A stretch of DNA of 16,426 nt, from the NCBI GenBank assembly GCA_900757285.1, contig CAAENI010000331.1, positions 1 through 16,426 on the forward strand, written 5' to 3'. Shown here one piece after another: positions 7,821 to 14,678 of the stretch; within the stretch, counting starts at the first letter, position 1; each line of letters starts with the position of its first letter. The stretch comes from an uncultured Collinsella sp. (GTDB lineage: Bacteria; Actinomycetota; Coriobacteriia; Coriobacteriales; Coriobacteriaceae). Below the pieces are notes generated by a model. The model was not told the origin of the DNA. It did not search any database and was given only the letters and a program-made list of their open reading frames with translations. A program made the position numbers and the translations under genes.

Positions 7821-8786
7821 ATGAAAACTCTCAATGGCCTCATGAAACATCTTAGGGATAAAGGGATAGAGACGCACGGCTCTGTCCATAAAAGAAAGAT
7901 GAAGAATTACGGCTATTATCATGGCTACAAGGGTCATCGTTTTGTGGGCAATTCTTCCAACTGCTTGGATTTAACGAGCTTTGACGAGGTAATTGCCTTA
8001 AATGAGTTTGATATGGCGGTCAAGGCGCTCTTATATCCAAGCGTAATGTTTATTGAAACTGCGCTAAAGAACTATACGCTAGAAGCCGTGCTTGAAGATT
8101 CTCACTCGTTCGTGCTGGAAGATATTTTCTCTCGAACGCTCGTGGCGTACCGTGATTACCCTAGAAAAAGTAAAGACTATAGCGCTGCTATGAAAAAGCG
8201 CCTGGGTCTGCGCGCGGAAATCAATAGATTGATTCAGTACAATTATTCCAAGAACCCTGTTGTTAGGCATTTTTACGACAGCGATAAACCCTTGCCTATT
8301 TGGGCGCTATTCGAGGTCATGACTCTAGGAAACTTCGGTGTTTTCTATTCGTGCTTAAAGGGCTCGGTTAGACAGAGCATATCTGATGACCTAAAGCTTC
8401 CGAACAATTACGACGGTCCCGGGCTTCTTGAGCGTACTATCTTTGCGCTCAAGGACCTCCGTAACGCGATTGCTCATAATAGTGCCGTTTATGACGTTAG
8501 GTTTAAGAGGGCAAAAGTGGGCAATCAGCTTGGCCAGATGCTGTCATCCGAGATTGGCGTTCCTTCGATAGACTTTTCAACTATTACTGATTATGTCGTC
8601 CTAATTGTCTATCTACTCAGAAAGATGATGGTTTCCAAAACTGAGTGCTATCAGGTTATTCGAAATTATTCGAACGTGCTAGAAGATCTGCACGGATCTC
8701 TGTCCTCCTCGGATTTTCACAAGATAGTTAATACCGGAGCTAGGAGCAAGATGGATTCACTCCGTAGTTATATAGCTGCAACTTAA
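7821..8786 (+). CDS. Abi_2 family (AbiD/F-type) HEPN abortive infection protein
   Basis: This 321-residue protein belongs to the Abi_2 (AbiD/AbiF-like) family. It has the family start LMKHLRDKGIE, a conserved middle including PIWALFEVMTLGNFGVFYS, and the HEPN catalytic pattern RNAIAH, with Arg214 and His219 in LKDLRNAIAHNS. HEPN domains with RX4-6H are usually metal-independent RNases, so cutting RNA to stop growth or phage production is the likely role. In some systems such proteins pair with an RNA or antitoxin. Length is normal and the frame is intact. The start is well supported by AAGGA (7810-7814), six bases before ATG. It stands alone, flanked by decayed genes, with its own -10 box upstream and a terminator at 8900-8930. 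The AT-richer codons match the other island genes. It is diverged from the broken copy at 4158. Confidence 0.93.
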   Translation: MKTLNGLMKHLRDKGIETHGSVHKRKMKNYGYYHGYKGHRFVGNSSNCLDLTSFDEVIALNEFDMAVKALLYPSVMFIETALKNYTLEAVLEDSHSFVLEDIFSRTLVAYRDYPRKSKDYSAAMKKRLGLRAEINRLIQYNYSKNPVVRHFYDSDKPLPIWALFEVMTLGNFGVFYSCLKGSVRQSISDDLKLPNNYDGPGLLERTIFALKDLRNAIAHNSAVYDVRFKRAKVGNQLGQMLSSEIGVPSIDFSTITDYVVLIVYLLRKMMVSKTECYQVIRNYSNVLEDLHGSLSSSDFHKIVNTGARSKMDSLRSYIAAT

Positions 8787-8899
8787 AAGTCAGCGTCTGA
8801 AGATGAAGATAGTTTTCACTTGTGTTGGGGCCCGTAGACAAACACAGGATATCGAGTAGAATATAGCCAATTGCGGTGGAAGCTCTCGGGCGACACCTG

Positions 8900-8930
8900 A
8901 AGAGGGTTGATGCGTCGGCCCTCTTTTTTT
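8900..8930 (+). terminator. Intrinsic terminator
   Basis: AAGAGGG (8900-8906) pairs perfectly with CCCTCTT (8919-8925) around a 12-base loop, and the T-run continues to 8930. It is the cleanest terminator in the window and should end the Abi_2 transcript. A smaller TGTGTT/AACACA hairpin lies about 70 bases upstream in the same 3' leader. Confidence 0.85.
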
Positions 8931-8975
8931 GACGATATTTTACAGCATGCTTGACATGGCTGCGCGAGGCCGTGC

Positions 8976-9059
8976 GGGGGCATCCGTGTAGGGAATGTCA
9001 CCTCCAGAATCGATCTTGCGATTCAACTGCCGCTCGACGTGGCCATATCGCAAGATACC
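8976..9059 (+). pseudogene. Short remnant related to the decayed gene at 7307
   Basis: In one plus-strand frame this reads VGNVTSRIDLAIQLPLDVAI. The start parallels RGNVASGISLPIYG in the decayed gene at 7307-7688, and the DNA is similar around GGAATGTCACCTCCAGAATC compared with GGAAATGTCGCTTCCGGAAT. Past about 9060 the similarity ends and the minus-strand fragment takes over. It is a scrap and not a gene. Confidence 0.35.
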
Positions 9060-9379
9060 GATCTGGCGTCGGCGCACCGGAACCCATCGATCATTCGCCC
9101 GGTAATCACGACGGTATTGTTTGCGATCTTGCTCTCTTGCTCCGTGAACATGCAGTAGATCGGCAAGAGCCAGTTGGCGTAGATGCCCATCCCGTACGCT
9201 AAAGACGCTACCAATGAAACGCTCTGCTCGCCGGGTAGACCATGGTAGTAGCCGGCTGCGTTCATATGGAGGCGCCTGTCCATCAGGTCGTCGATATGAG
9301 CTTCTTTGGATGTGAACTTCAGCACCCTTTCTGCTCTTTCGCTTTGGTTTGCAGGGTTGCCAGAAGACAAAAAGATCAA
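9023..9379 (-). pseudogene. Truncated minus-strand gene of unknown family
   Basis: A 118-codon minus-strand frame is strongly protein-like: FLSSGNPANQSERAERVLKF, then HIDDLMDRRLHMNAAGYYHG, YGMGIYANWLLPIYCMFT and NNTVVITGRMIDGFRCAD. I recall the 'MNxAGYY...GE...LPIYCM(F/Y)T' pattern from uncharacterised, longer bacterial proteins, so I read this as the N-terminal half. The last 16 or so residues before the stop at 9023 are not family-like and coincide with antisense of the plus-strand scrap, so the 3' end was replaced at about 9060. The only start in frame near the left boundary is a TTG at 9379 without a good ribosome site, and an in-frame stop lies shortly upstream. Function unknown. It is the only substantial minus-strand frame in the right half of the island. 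Confidence 0.55.
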
Positions 9380-9511
9380 CGTGCTCGTTGCGTGCGCTTC
9401 ATTTTATGTCCGCGCCAGTGGCTACACTTTTGAAAATCGGCACGAAGGTACCTGTCACATATCTCATGCTATAGACATATCGGCGAGTTCAGAATTGAAG
9501 GTGAAGTGAGT

Positions 9512-9739
9512 ATGAAAGGCAGAAATCAGCACGTTACGAAGCGTTCTGATGGCAATTGGCAGGTTAAGGGCGAGGGAACAAGTCGCGCTTCTTTCGTTAC
9601 GACGACCCAGAGCGAGGCGATAAAGCTCGGTCGACGCATTTGCTCCAATCAAGAATCGGAGTTGATTGTCCATCGTCGCGACGGAAGGATTCGCGCAAGG
9701 GATTCCCATGGCCACGACCCCTTCCCACCGAGGGGATAA
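9512..9739 (+). CDS. DUF2188 domain protein
   Basis: This 75-residue basic protein has the whole DUF2188 pattern: NQHVTKRSDGNWQVKGEG near the start, a TTQSEAIKLGRRI helix, NQESELIVHRRDGRI, and a closing DSHGHDPFPPRG. Members are small, widespread and of unknown function. The compact beta-helix-beta fold with a basic surface suggests nucleic-acid or protein binding, but that is inference. The ATG at 9512 is chosen because AAGGTGA (9498-9504) lies seven bases upstream; the GTG at 9506 would be too close. It is intact although surrounded by gene scraps, which suggests it is either useful or a recent arrival. No partner gene is attached. Confidence 0.85.
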   Translation: MKGRNQHVTKRSDGNWQVKGEGTSRASFVTTTQSEAIKLGRRICSNQESELIVHRRDGRIRARDSHGHDPFPPRG

Positions 9740-9770
9740 GGGTTCGGCTCCATAGCGACAGCGGCCCGTA

Positions 9771-9911
9771 ATGGTGTGCCCACTGTCGTTAAATGACTTC
9801 ATCATTGCGGTGAAGGTTGTAAACGATGCTGTCGATTCGATGTTCGCATTGGAGCGCATATTTGGGCGTTTTGAAAACGAGGTGGTGCGGTATGATGGTT
9901 CACTTCATTGA
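9771..9911 (+). pseudogene. Short frame related to the decayed gene at 7307
   Basis: From ATG 9771 a 46-codon frame reads VCPLSLNDFIIAVKVVNDAV then DSMFALERIFGRFENEVVRY and stops at 9909-9911. DSMFALERIFGRFENE matches DSILAAIRIFERFDNE of the decayed gene at 7307-7688. Several base differences between the two fall at third codon positions, which supports a shared coding history on the plus strand. No good ribosome site is seen. It could be a tiny real gene, but a 5' remnant is more likely. Confidence 0.4.
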
Positions 9912-9955
9912 GGTGTAGAGTACATATCTCAATACAAAAGCTCTTTGGGAGCTTT

Positions 9956-9991
9956 AAGGGTGACGCTTTCTGATAGAGTGTTGCCCTTTTT
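9956..9991 (+). terminator. Probable intrinsic terminator
   Basis: AAGGGTGAC (9956-9964) pairs with GTTGCCCTT (9980-9988) over nine positions, two of them G-U wobbles, with a 15-base loop. The T-run is 9987-9991. A separate perfect hairpin, AAAGCTC/GAGCTTT (9937-9955), sits just before it without a T-run. Either may end transcripts from the DUF2188 gene and shield the ATPase gene. Confidence 0.5.
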
Positions 9992-10099
9992 CCATGCATG
10001 TAATGCGTAACGTGCTAGCTAAACGCCATTCCGGCAATGGGATGGTCGAGTATGGGCGGTTTGGCACCTTGCGCCTGCTGTCATTGGTGTAGCAAGCAC

Positions 10100-10127
10100 T
10101 TGATTTAGCCTGCTTAAACTCTAAAAT
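10100..10127 (+). promoter_or_regulatory. Candidate promoter for the AAA ATPase gene
   Basis: TTGATT (10100-10105) and TAAAAT (10122-10127) are separated by 16 bases and lie 54 bases before the start at 10182. They fit a housekeeping sigma-factor promoter. The stretch 9912-10181 holds otherwise only the hairpins and terminator already listed. Confidence 0.5.
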
Positions 10128-10181
10128 CAAATAAAAACTCTGAAATATCTTTTCAAAACAATGAAAGGAATGTTGAGGACG

Positions 10182-11399
10182 ATGCTTTGCCAGTTCACCT
10201 TCAGGAACTATAGATCCTATCGCGATGAGGTGGAGCTTTCCATGCAGGCGACGCCGATGAAGGAGTTTGAGCGTTCCCTCATAGAGTGTTCCGACGGGCA
10301 GAGTTTCCTTCCGGTGGCTGCGGTGTACGGGCCCAACGCTGGCGGCAAGTCTAATCTGCTCGAGTCTCTTGATTACGTTCGCTCGGCGGTGGCCAGACCG
10401 ATAAGACTGCTGTCTGCCAGTGCTGATGCAGCAGAGGGCGATCGCCCTTTGATACCCCGTTGTTCGGCGTTTAAGTTCGATGATGTGTCTGCTGCCGAGC
10501 CCACCGAGTTCGAGCTCTACTATCGCGCGGGTGAGCACGAGTACCGCTATGCCCTGTCCGTGCATGCGGACGAGATCGTGTCCGAAGGCCTGTGGCGGCG
10601 AAAATTGGGAGCGTCACGCACGGCGATGCTGTTCGAGCGCGAGGATACAAAGGTTGAACTCGGCCCCACACTGCGTAAGCTTGTGACGGCCGCGAGGTTC
10701 AACCCAAGTCTGCCGTACCTATCGTTCCTTTGCATCAACTTCGATGCACCGGTGGTCCAGGAGGCGGCCAGCTGGTTTCTCGACGCTGTGTTTCTCAACT
10801 ACAACAGTTCCTACCTGGAGCGGATGCTCGAGCAAATGCTCGACGAGGGCGACTCGCGCGAGGTCACGCGTTTTTTGCGCGCCGTTGATGTGCGTATTGA
10901 CGGCTTCAGAGTGGAGAGGGCGCCGGAATGGCGCGGCCGGCGCGTCTTCGTGAGACACGAGGTGGGCGGCAAAGCGTACGAGCTGCGTTTATCCGAGGAA
11001 TCTGCCGGCACCCAGAAGCTCATGGGGTTGGCTGCGTATCTGATGGCAGCGCTTGAGTGTGGTGGCACCGTTGTGGTAGACGAGCTCGACGCCAAACTGC
11101 ACCCGAAGCTTCTTCGCTATGTGATCCTGCTGTTTAAGGATCCTGAGGTCAACAAGAGTGGCGCACAGCTCATCTTCTCGTCCCAGGACGTGTCTACCAT
11201 GCGAAACGATGTGTTCCGCCGTGACGAGATATGGTTCGCTGCGCGCGGCGAGGGGGAGGCGAGCCAACTGTGGTCTCTCGCCGACATCCACGAGGCAAAC
11301 GGTAATCTGGTAAGCAAGAACGCGGCTTTCGACAAGCAATACCTGTCCGGTCGCTACGGCGCCGATCCGTATCTCACCCGCATCGAGGAGTGGGATTAG
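10182..11399 (+). CDS. Stand-alone AAA/ABC-type ATPase (COG1106-like)
   Basis: This 405-residue ATPase resembles the COG1106/AAA_15 group (RloA- and Abi-like ATPases), whose members often work in phage defence or restriction-linked loci. It starts with the family pattern MLCQFTFRNYRSYRDEVEL. Walker A is GPNAGGKS (50-57). An ABC-like signature is ESAGTQKLM (Ser274-Ala275-Gly276). Walker B is TVVVDELDAKLHP with Asp300-Glu301, and IFSSQD follows in the switch position. The C-terminus ends in KQYLSGRYGADPYL, typical of the family. ATG 10182 is chosen because homologous proteins begin at this residue and purine-rich sites lie upstream; the in-frame ATG at 10161 has no ribosome site. No RloB-like, nuclease or TOPRIM partner follows. 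GC content and codons resemble the pel genes rather than the island genes, so it may belong to the host backbone or have come from a similar genome. Confidence 0.94.
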   Translation: MLCQFTFRNYRSYRDEVELSMQATPMKEFERSLIECSDGQSFLPVAAVYGPNAGGKSNLLESLDYVRSAVARPIRLLSASADAAEGDRPLIPRCSAFKFDDVSAAEPTEFELYYRAGEHEYRYALSVHADEIVSEGLWRRKLGASRTAMLFEREDTKVELGPTLRKLVTAARFNPSLPYLSFLCINFDAPVVQEAASWFLDAVFLNYNSSYLERMLEQMLDEGDSREVTRFLRAVDVRIDGFRVERAPEWRGRRVFVRHEVGGKAYELRLSEESAGTQKLMGLAAYLMAALECGGTVVVDELDAKLHPKLLRYVILLFKDPEVNKSGAQLIFSSQDVSTMRNDVFRRDEIWFAARGEGEASQLWSLADIHEANGNLVSKNAAFDKQYLSGRYGADPYLTRIEEWD

Positions 11400-11574
11400 C
11401 ATGGTCCTTTTCATGAACAGAAGCCGCAGGTAGAAGCGTTGCTACTATCCAGTGTTGTCGGCATGTCTTGAATTTGCCGCATACTTCCGGATTGGGCGCT
11501 CATTTTGGACTCTCGAAGTCCCCACATCCTCTAAAAAAGTTCTTAAAACAGCCTTAAAGGTGCTCTGGCTCGCG

Positions 11575-11605
11575 TTGACAGCGTAAAATACGCATGTTTG
11601 ACTAT
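11575..11605 (+). promoter_or_regulatory. Candidate pel promoter with an internal dyad
   Basis: TTGACA (11575-11580) is a perfect -35 box. A weak -10 candidate, GACTAT, lies at 11600-11605 (19-base spacing). Directly after the -35 box is a perfect dyad, GCGTA-AAA-TACGC (11581-11593), placed where a repressor or regulator could block polymerase. The remaining 11400-11637 gap shows no gene. Confidence 0.4.
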
Positions 11606-11637
11606 GAACAAAGTGGATTTTAGGGGAGGGGTGCGCC

Positions 11638-13776
11638 ATGGAGGTGCTGGTTGTTGGCAACACCGCATATGTTGACGATGACTTTTGCGCCAAGGCATTC
11701 CCTGGGGACCACGTTAAGGTTGTAGCCGCGCAGGAAGCGCGCCGCGATGAGTCGTCGCCCCATGCCTCGTGGAAAGAGCTGCTCCAGCACTTGGAGCAGG
11801 CCTACGAGTTCGACCGCGCGGTCTACCTGTCTAATTACCTAACCCCGCATACCGATACCGTGGGCGATATCGAGCTGCTGCGCTCGGTCTTTCGTGCGTG
11901 CGCGGGTCGCCGGATCCAGCTGTTGTATATAGCAGGTCCCGCGGGTGCCGAGGGTGCCGCCGATGCCGCGGGGCGAACGGGCAAGGGCATTATCGCGCAC
12001 GCAGCCAACGACCTGTGCCGCTACTACGCTGCTCGCGAGGGCGTTCAGACTAAGATCCTGCGCGTGCCGTTCCTGTATACCGCGTCTGCCACGCTGGAGG
12101 ACCCGTTTTTGGTGCCGATGCTCGACGAATGCTCAACCGGATCGGCCGCTCTGCAGGGCGCGCAGGATGCGGCGTTTCCTCTGCTGTGTGCCGAGGAGCT
12201 TGCGGTGCTGGTACGCCGTATCTTCGACAGCTGGAATGGTAACTTTGAGACGCTCGACGTAGCCGATAACTTCCATCACACGGTGGGTGAGGTGGGCGAG
12301 GCCCTTCAGGCACTGTTCCCAGGGCTCTCATTTGCCTATGGCGATTCTGCCGGCTACGCCCTGCCCGCCAGCGACGTCGCTCGCGTGCGCTATGGCTGGT
12401 TTCAGCGCTACGACTTGCTGCGCGACCTCTCGACCATTCAGGCTCGCTGGGATGCTGGCCGTGCAAAGAAGGTCAACCCCTTGCGCGCGGCCATCGACCG
12501 CATTCAAATGCGCACGCTGCCTGTTAAATGCCTGGAGACGGCAGCCGCCTGGGTGCTCTTTGAAGTGCTGGAGCGCTTGTTCTCCCAATCGACCCAGCTC
12601 AACGTGCTCGATTATCGCCTGCTCTACGTGGTGCTCATCGGCACGCTGTATGGCTTGGACTTTGGCCTGGTTGCGGCGCTGCTGGCGTCGGTGGGTTTGG
12701 CTGCGAGTTACTTTACTTTGTACGGCTATACCTTCCAGGGCCTGTTCTACGAGCCGTCCAACTGGCTGCCGTTTATCGCGTACTTTGTTGTGGGTGCCGT
12801 GTGCGGCTATGTGCAGCTGCGCAACAGCGAAGCCATTAGGGCGGAGCGCGATCAAAACGAGCTCGTGCGCAACCGCAATACGTTCCTTACGCAGCTCTAC
12901 CACGACGCGATCGAGGACAAGCGTGCGTACAGGCGCCAGATCGTGGGTCGCCACGACAGCTTTGGCAAGATCTTTGCCGTAACGCAGGAGCTTGACGTCT
13001 TCAACCCACGCGACATCTATCGCAAGTGCTGCGAGCTTCTGGGCGAGATCCTCGAGAACGATTCGGTGGCGATCTACCATGTTTCGGGCGGAGCATTTGC
13101 ACGGCTGGTGGCAGCAAGTCCCGCGATTGCCGAAGATGCCGCACGCTCGCTCACGCTTGAGCAGCTTGCACCTCTTTTGGGCGACGGGGGTCGTTCGAAT
13201 CTGTGGGTGAACCGCGAGCTGACGCCGGGGCTTCCCATGTTTGGATACACGATCGAGCGCGATGGGGCACCCGCCGTGTTGATCTTTGTGCGTAGTGCGG
13301 CCGAAAACCAAATGACGCTCTATTACCAAAACCTGTTCCGCATCTTGTGCGGCCTGGTCGAAAGCGCGCTGGGCCGTGCCTTTGACTATGAGGCGGTGGC
13401 ACAGGATAAACGCTGCGTTGACGGCACTTGCGTGCTCAAGCAGGCTGCCTTTGGCCAAGAGCTCGCGGCCGAGCAGGCGCTGGCAGATGGCAAGATGGGC
13501 AGCTTTTTGCTCCTGCGCGTGGTACCGGGCATGGAGCCTGTCGGCGAGCTGGTGGGCGCAATTGGGTCGGCAATCCGCGAGAGCGATGCGGCGGGCCTGG
13601 TCGATGGTGACGTGCTTTACCTGCTTATGCGCCAGGCAAAGGCGTGCGACCTGCCCGTTATCCGCGAGCGTCTGAGCGCGAAGCAGATTGCGGTGGAGCC
13701 CGTCGACGGCGAGGACATCGTGGAGCTGCTGCAGCACATCTCTTACACCGGTGACGGTGAGGGGGGTGCCGCTTGA
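11638..13776 (+). CDS. pelD: PelD-type membrane c-di-GMP receptor with N-terminal SDR-like domain
   Basis: This 712-residue protein would sit in the membrane and switch on Pel polysaccharide export when c-di-GMP binds. Residues 1-280 look like an extended SDR/NAD-epimerase fold (VLVVGNTAYV start; LCRYYAAREG and ILRVPFLYT later). About 296-395 hold roughly four membrane helices. Residues 400-450 are charged and probably coiled. A GAF-like domain follows near 460-590, and a degenerate GGDEF domain near 610-712. In the last, RESD (647-650) fits the RxxD inhibitory site exactly five residues before DGDVL, which stands where GGDEF should be, so it should bind and not make c-di-GMP. The SDR part lacks the Gly-rich motif (G7 kept; A10 and D13 instead of Gly) and the YxxxK pair (G117 and H121), so it is probably non-catalytic. 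The ATG has a GGGGAGGGG site upstream. The stop overlaps the next gene. Confidence 0.85.
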   Translation: MEVLVVGNTAYVDDDFCAKAFPGDHVKVVAAQEARRDESSPHASWKELLQHLEQAYEFDRAVYLSNYLTPHTDTVGDIELLRSVFRACAGRRIQLLYIAGPAGAEGAADAAGRTGKGIIAHAANDLCRYYAAREGVQTKILRVPFLYTASATLEDPFLVPMLDECSTGSAALQGAQDAAFPLLCAEELAVLVRRIFDSWNGNFETLDVADNFHHTVGEVGEALQALFPGLSFAYGDSAGYALPASDVARVRYGWFQRYDLLRDLSTIQARWDAGRAKKVNPLRAAIDRIQMRTLPVKCLETAAAWVLFEVLERLFSQSTQLNVLDYRLLYVVLIGTLYGLDFGLVAALLASVGLAASYFTLYGYTFQGLFYEPSNWLPFIAYFVVGAVCGYVQLRNSEAIRAERDQNELVRNRNTFLTQLYHDAIEDKRAYRRQIVGRHDSFGKIFAVTQELDVFNPRDIYRKCCELLGEILENDSVAIYHVSGGAFARLVAASPAIAEDAARSLTLEQLAPLLGDGGRSNLWVNRELTPGLPMFGYTIERDGAPAVLIFVRSAAENQMTLYYQNLFRILCGLVESALGRAFDYEAVAQDKRCVDGTCVLKQAAFGQELAAEQALADGKMGSFLLLRVVPGMEPVGELVGAIGSAIRESDAAGLVDGDVLYLLMRQAKACDLPVIRERLSAKQIAVEPVDGEDIVELLQHISYTGDGEGGAA

Positions 13777-14678
13777 TCTCGCTTGTCGTTGCTGCCGTCT
13801 TGCTGCTGATTCATGCGTTGGTTTGCCTGATGCTGTGGACGCTCATGAAGCTGGGCCTGCTGCCGGTGCGCGGGCACATGCTGGCTGTGATAGTGCTGGT
13901 GCCGCTGTGGGGTCCGTTGCTGGTGGTTCTGCTATCGGTCCGCAGCGCGGTGTTTGGCGAGGGGCTGAAGGAGTCTGCGCTGGAGTCGCTGCGCTTCAAC
14001 GACGACCTGCATCGCAGCATCCTAGTGCACGAACGTGATGCCGATGCAGGCGTAGTGCCGCTCGAGGAGGCGCTCATCGTCAACGACCCGGCAGAACGGC
14101 GCCGCCTCATGCTCTCCATGCTCACCGAGGAGCCCGACGCGTACCTGGCGCAGCTGCAGGCGGCTAAGCTTAACGACGACGTTGAGGTGGCTCACTATGC
14201 CGCGACGGCGGTGGCGCAGATCTCCAAGGAGTCCGACCTTAAACTGCAGCAGCTGGAGCGTGCCTTTAAGACGGACCCGAGCGCGCAAAACCTCAACGAA
14301 TACTGCGATTTTCTTTGTGAATACTTGGGCTCGGGCTTGGCTGAGGGGCGCGTGGCTCAGATTCAGCGCCAACAGTACGCGCGCCTGCTTGCGCGTCGCT
14401 GCGAGCGCGAGGACACCCTTGAGCTGCGCATTCGATACGCGACGGCGCTGGCCGATGTCGGACAGATCGACGAGGCGCAGGCCGTGACCGACCAACTGGT
14501 GCTCGACGTGCCCGAGGAGCAGGAGGTTTGGATGCTTTGTCTGCGCCTTGCGGTGATGCGCCGCGACGGTGACGAGGTCCACCGCGTGATCGATGCGATT
14601 GACAAACAGCATGTATACTTGAGCGCCGCCAACCGCGAGGAACTGGCGTTTTGGCGCAACGGAGAGGAGGCCCGATGA
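13773..14678 (+). CDS. pelE: PelE-type membrane TPR protein
   Basis: This 301-residue protein has two membrane helices (about residues 2-28 and 36-57) and then an all-helical cytoplasmic part. Repeat-like units include EVAHYAATAVAQI, LQQLERAFKTDPSAQNL, LELRIRYATALADVGQIDEA and VWMLCLRLAVMRRDGDE, which fit TPR-like or HEAT-like repeats. That is the plan of PelE, which holds PelD, PelG and PelF together at the inner membrane. The start is TTG 13773, overlapping the pelD stop as TTGA, with GAGGGGGG just upstream. The gene ends by ATGA overlap with the deacetylase gene. Position between pelD and the deacetylase is the expected Gram-positive order. Sequence similarity in this family is low, so the call rests on architecture and context. 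Confidence 0.83.
   Translation: MISLVVAAVLLLIHALVCLMLWTLMKLGLLPVRGHMLAVIVLVPLWGPLLVVLLSVRSAVFGEGLKESALESLRFNDDLHRSILVHERDADAGVVPLEEALIVNDPAERRRLMLSMLTEEPDAYLAQLQAAKLNDDVEVAHYAATAVAQISKESDLKLQQLERAFKTDPSAQNLNEYCDFLCEYLGSGLAEGRVAQIQRQQYARLLARRCEREDTLELRIRYATALADVGQIDEAQAVTDQLVLDVPEEQEVWMLCLRLAVMRRDGDEVHRVIDAIDKQHVYLSAANREELAFWRNGEEAR

Noticed and set aside
9994..10092. 33-codon plus-strand frame reading MHVMRNVLAKRHSGNGMVEY onward
   Set aside because: Somewhat protein-like but very short, without a ribosome site and directly after a terminator; not enough to call.
1..11637. CRISPR array, integrase, transposase or tRNA gene in the island
   Set aside because: I looked for regularly spaced repeats, recombinase motifs and cloverleaf structures and found none I could support.
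12328..13737. 469-residue minus-strand frame inside pelD
   Set aside because: It is a shadow of a GC-rich gene: pelD has clear domains, a ribosome site and operon overlaps, while the minus frame has none.
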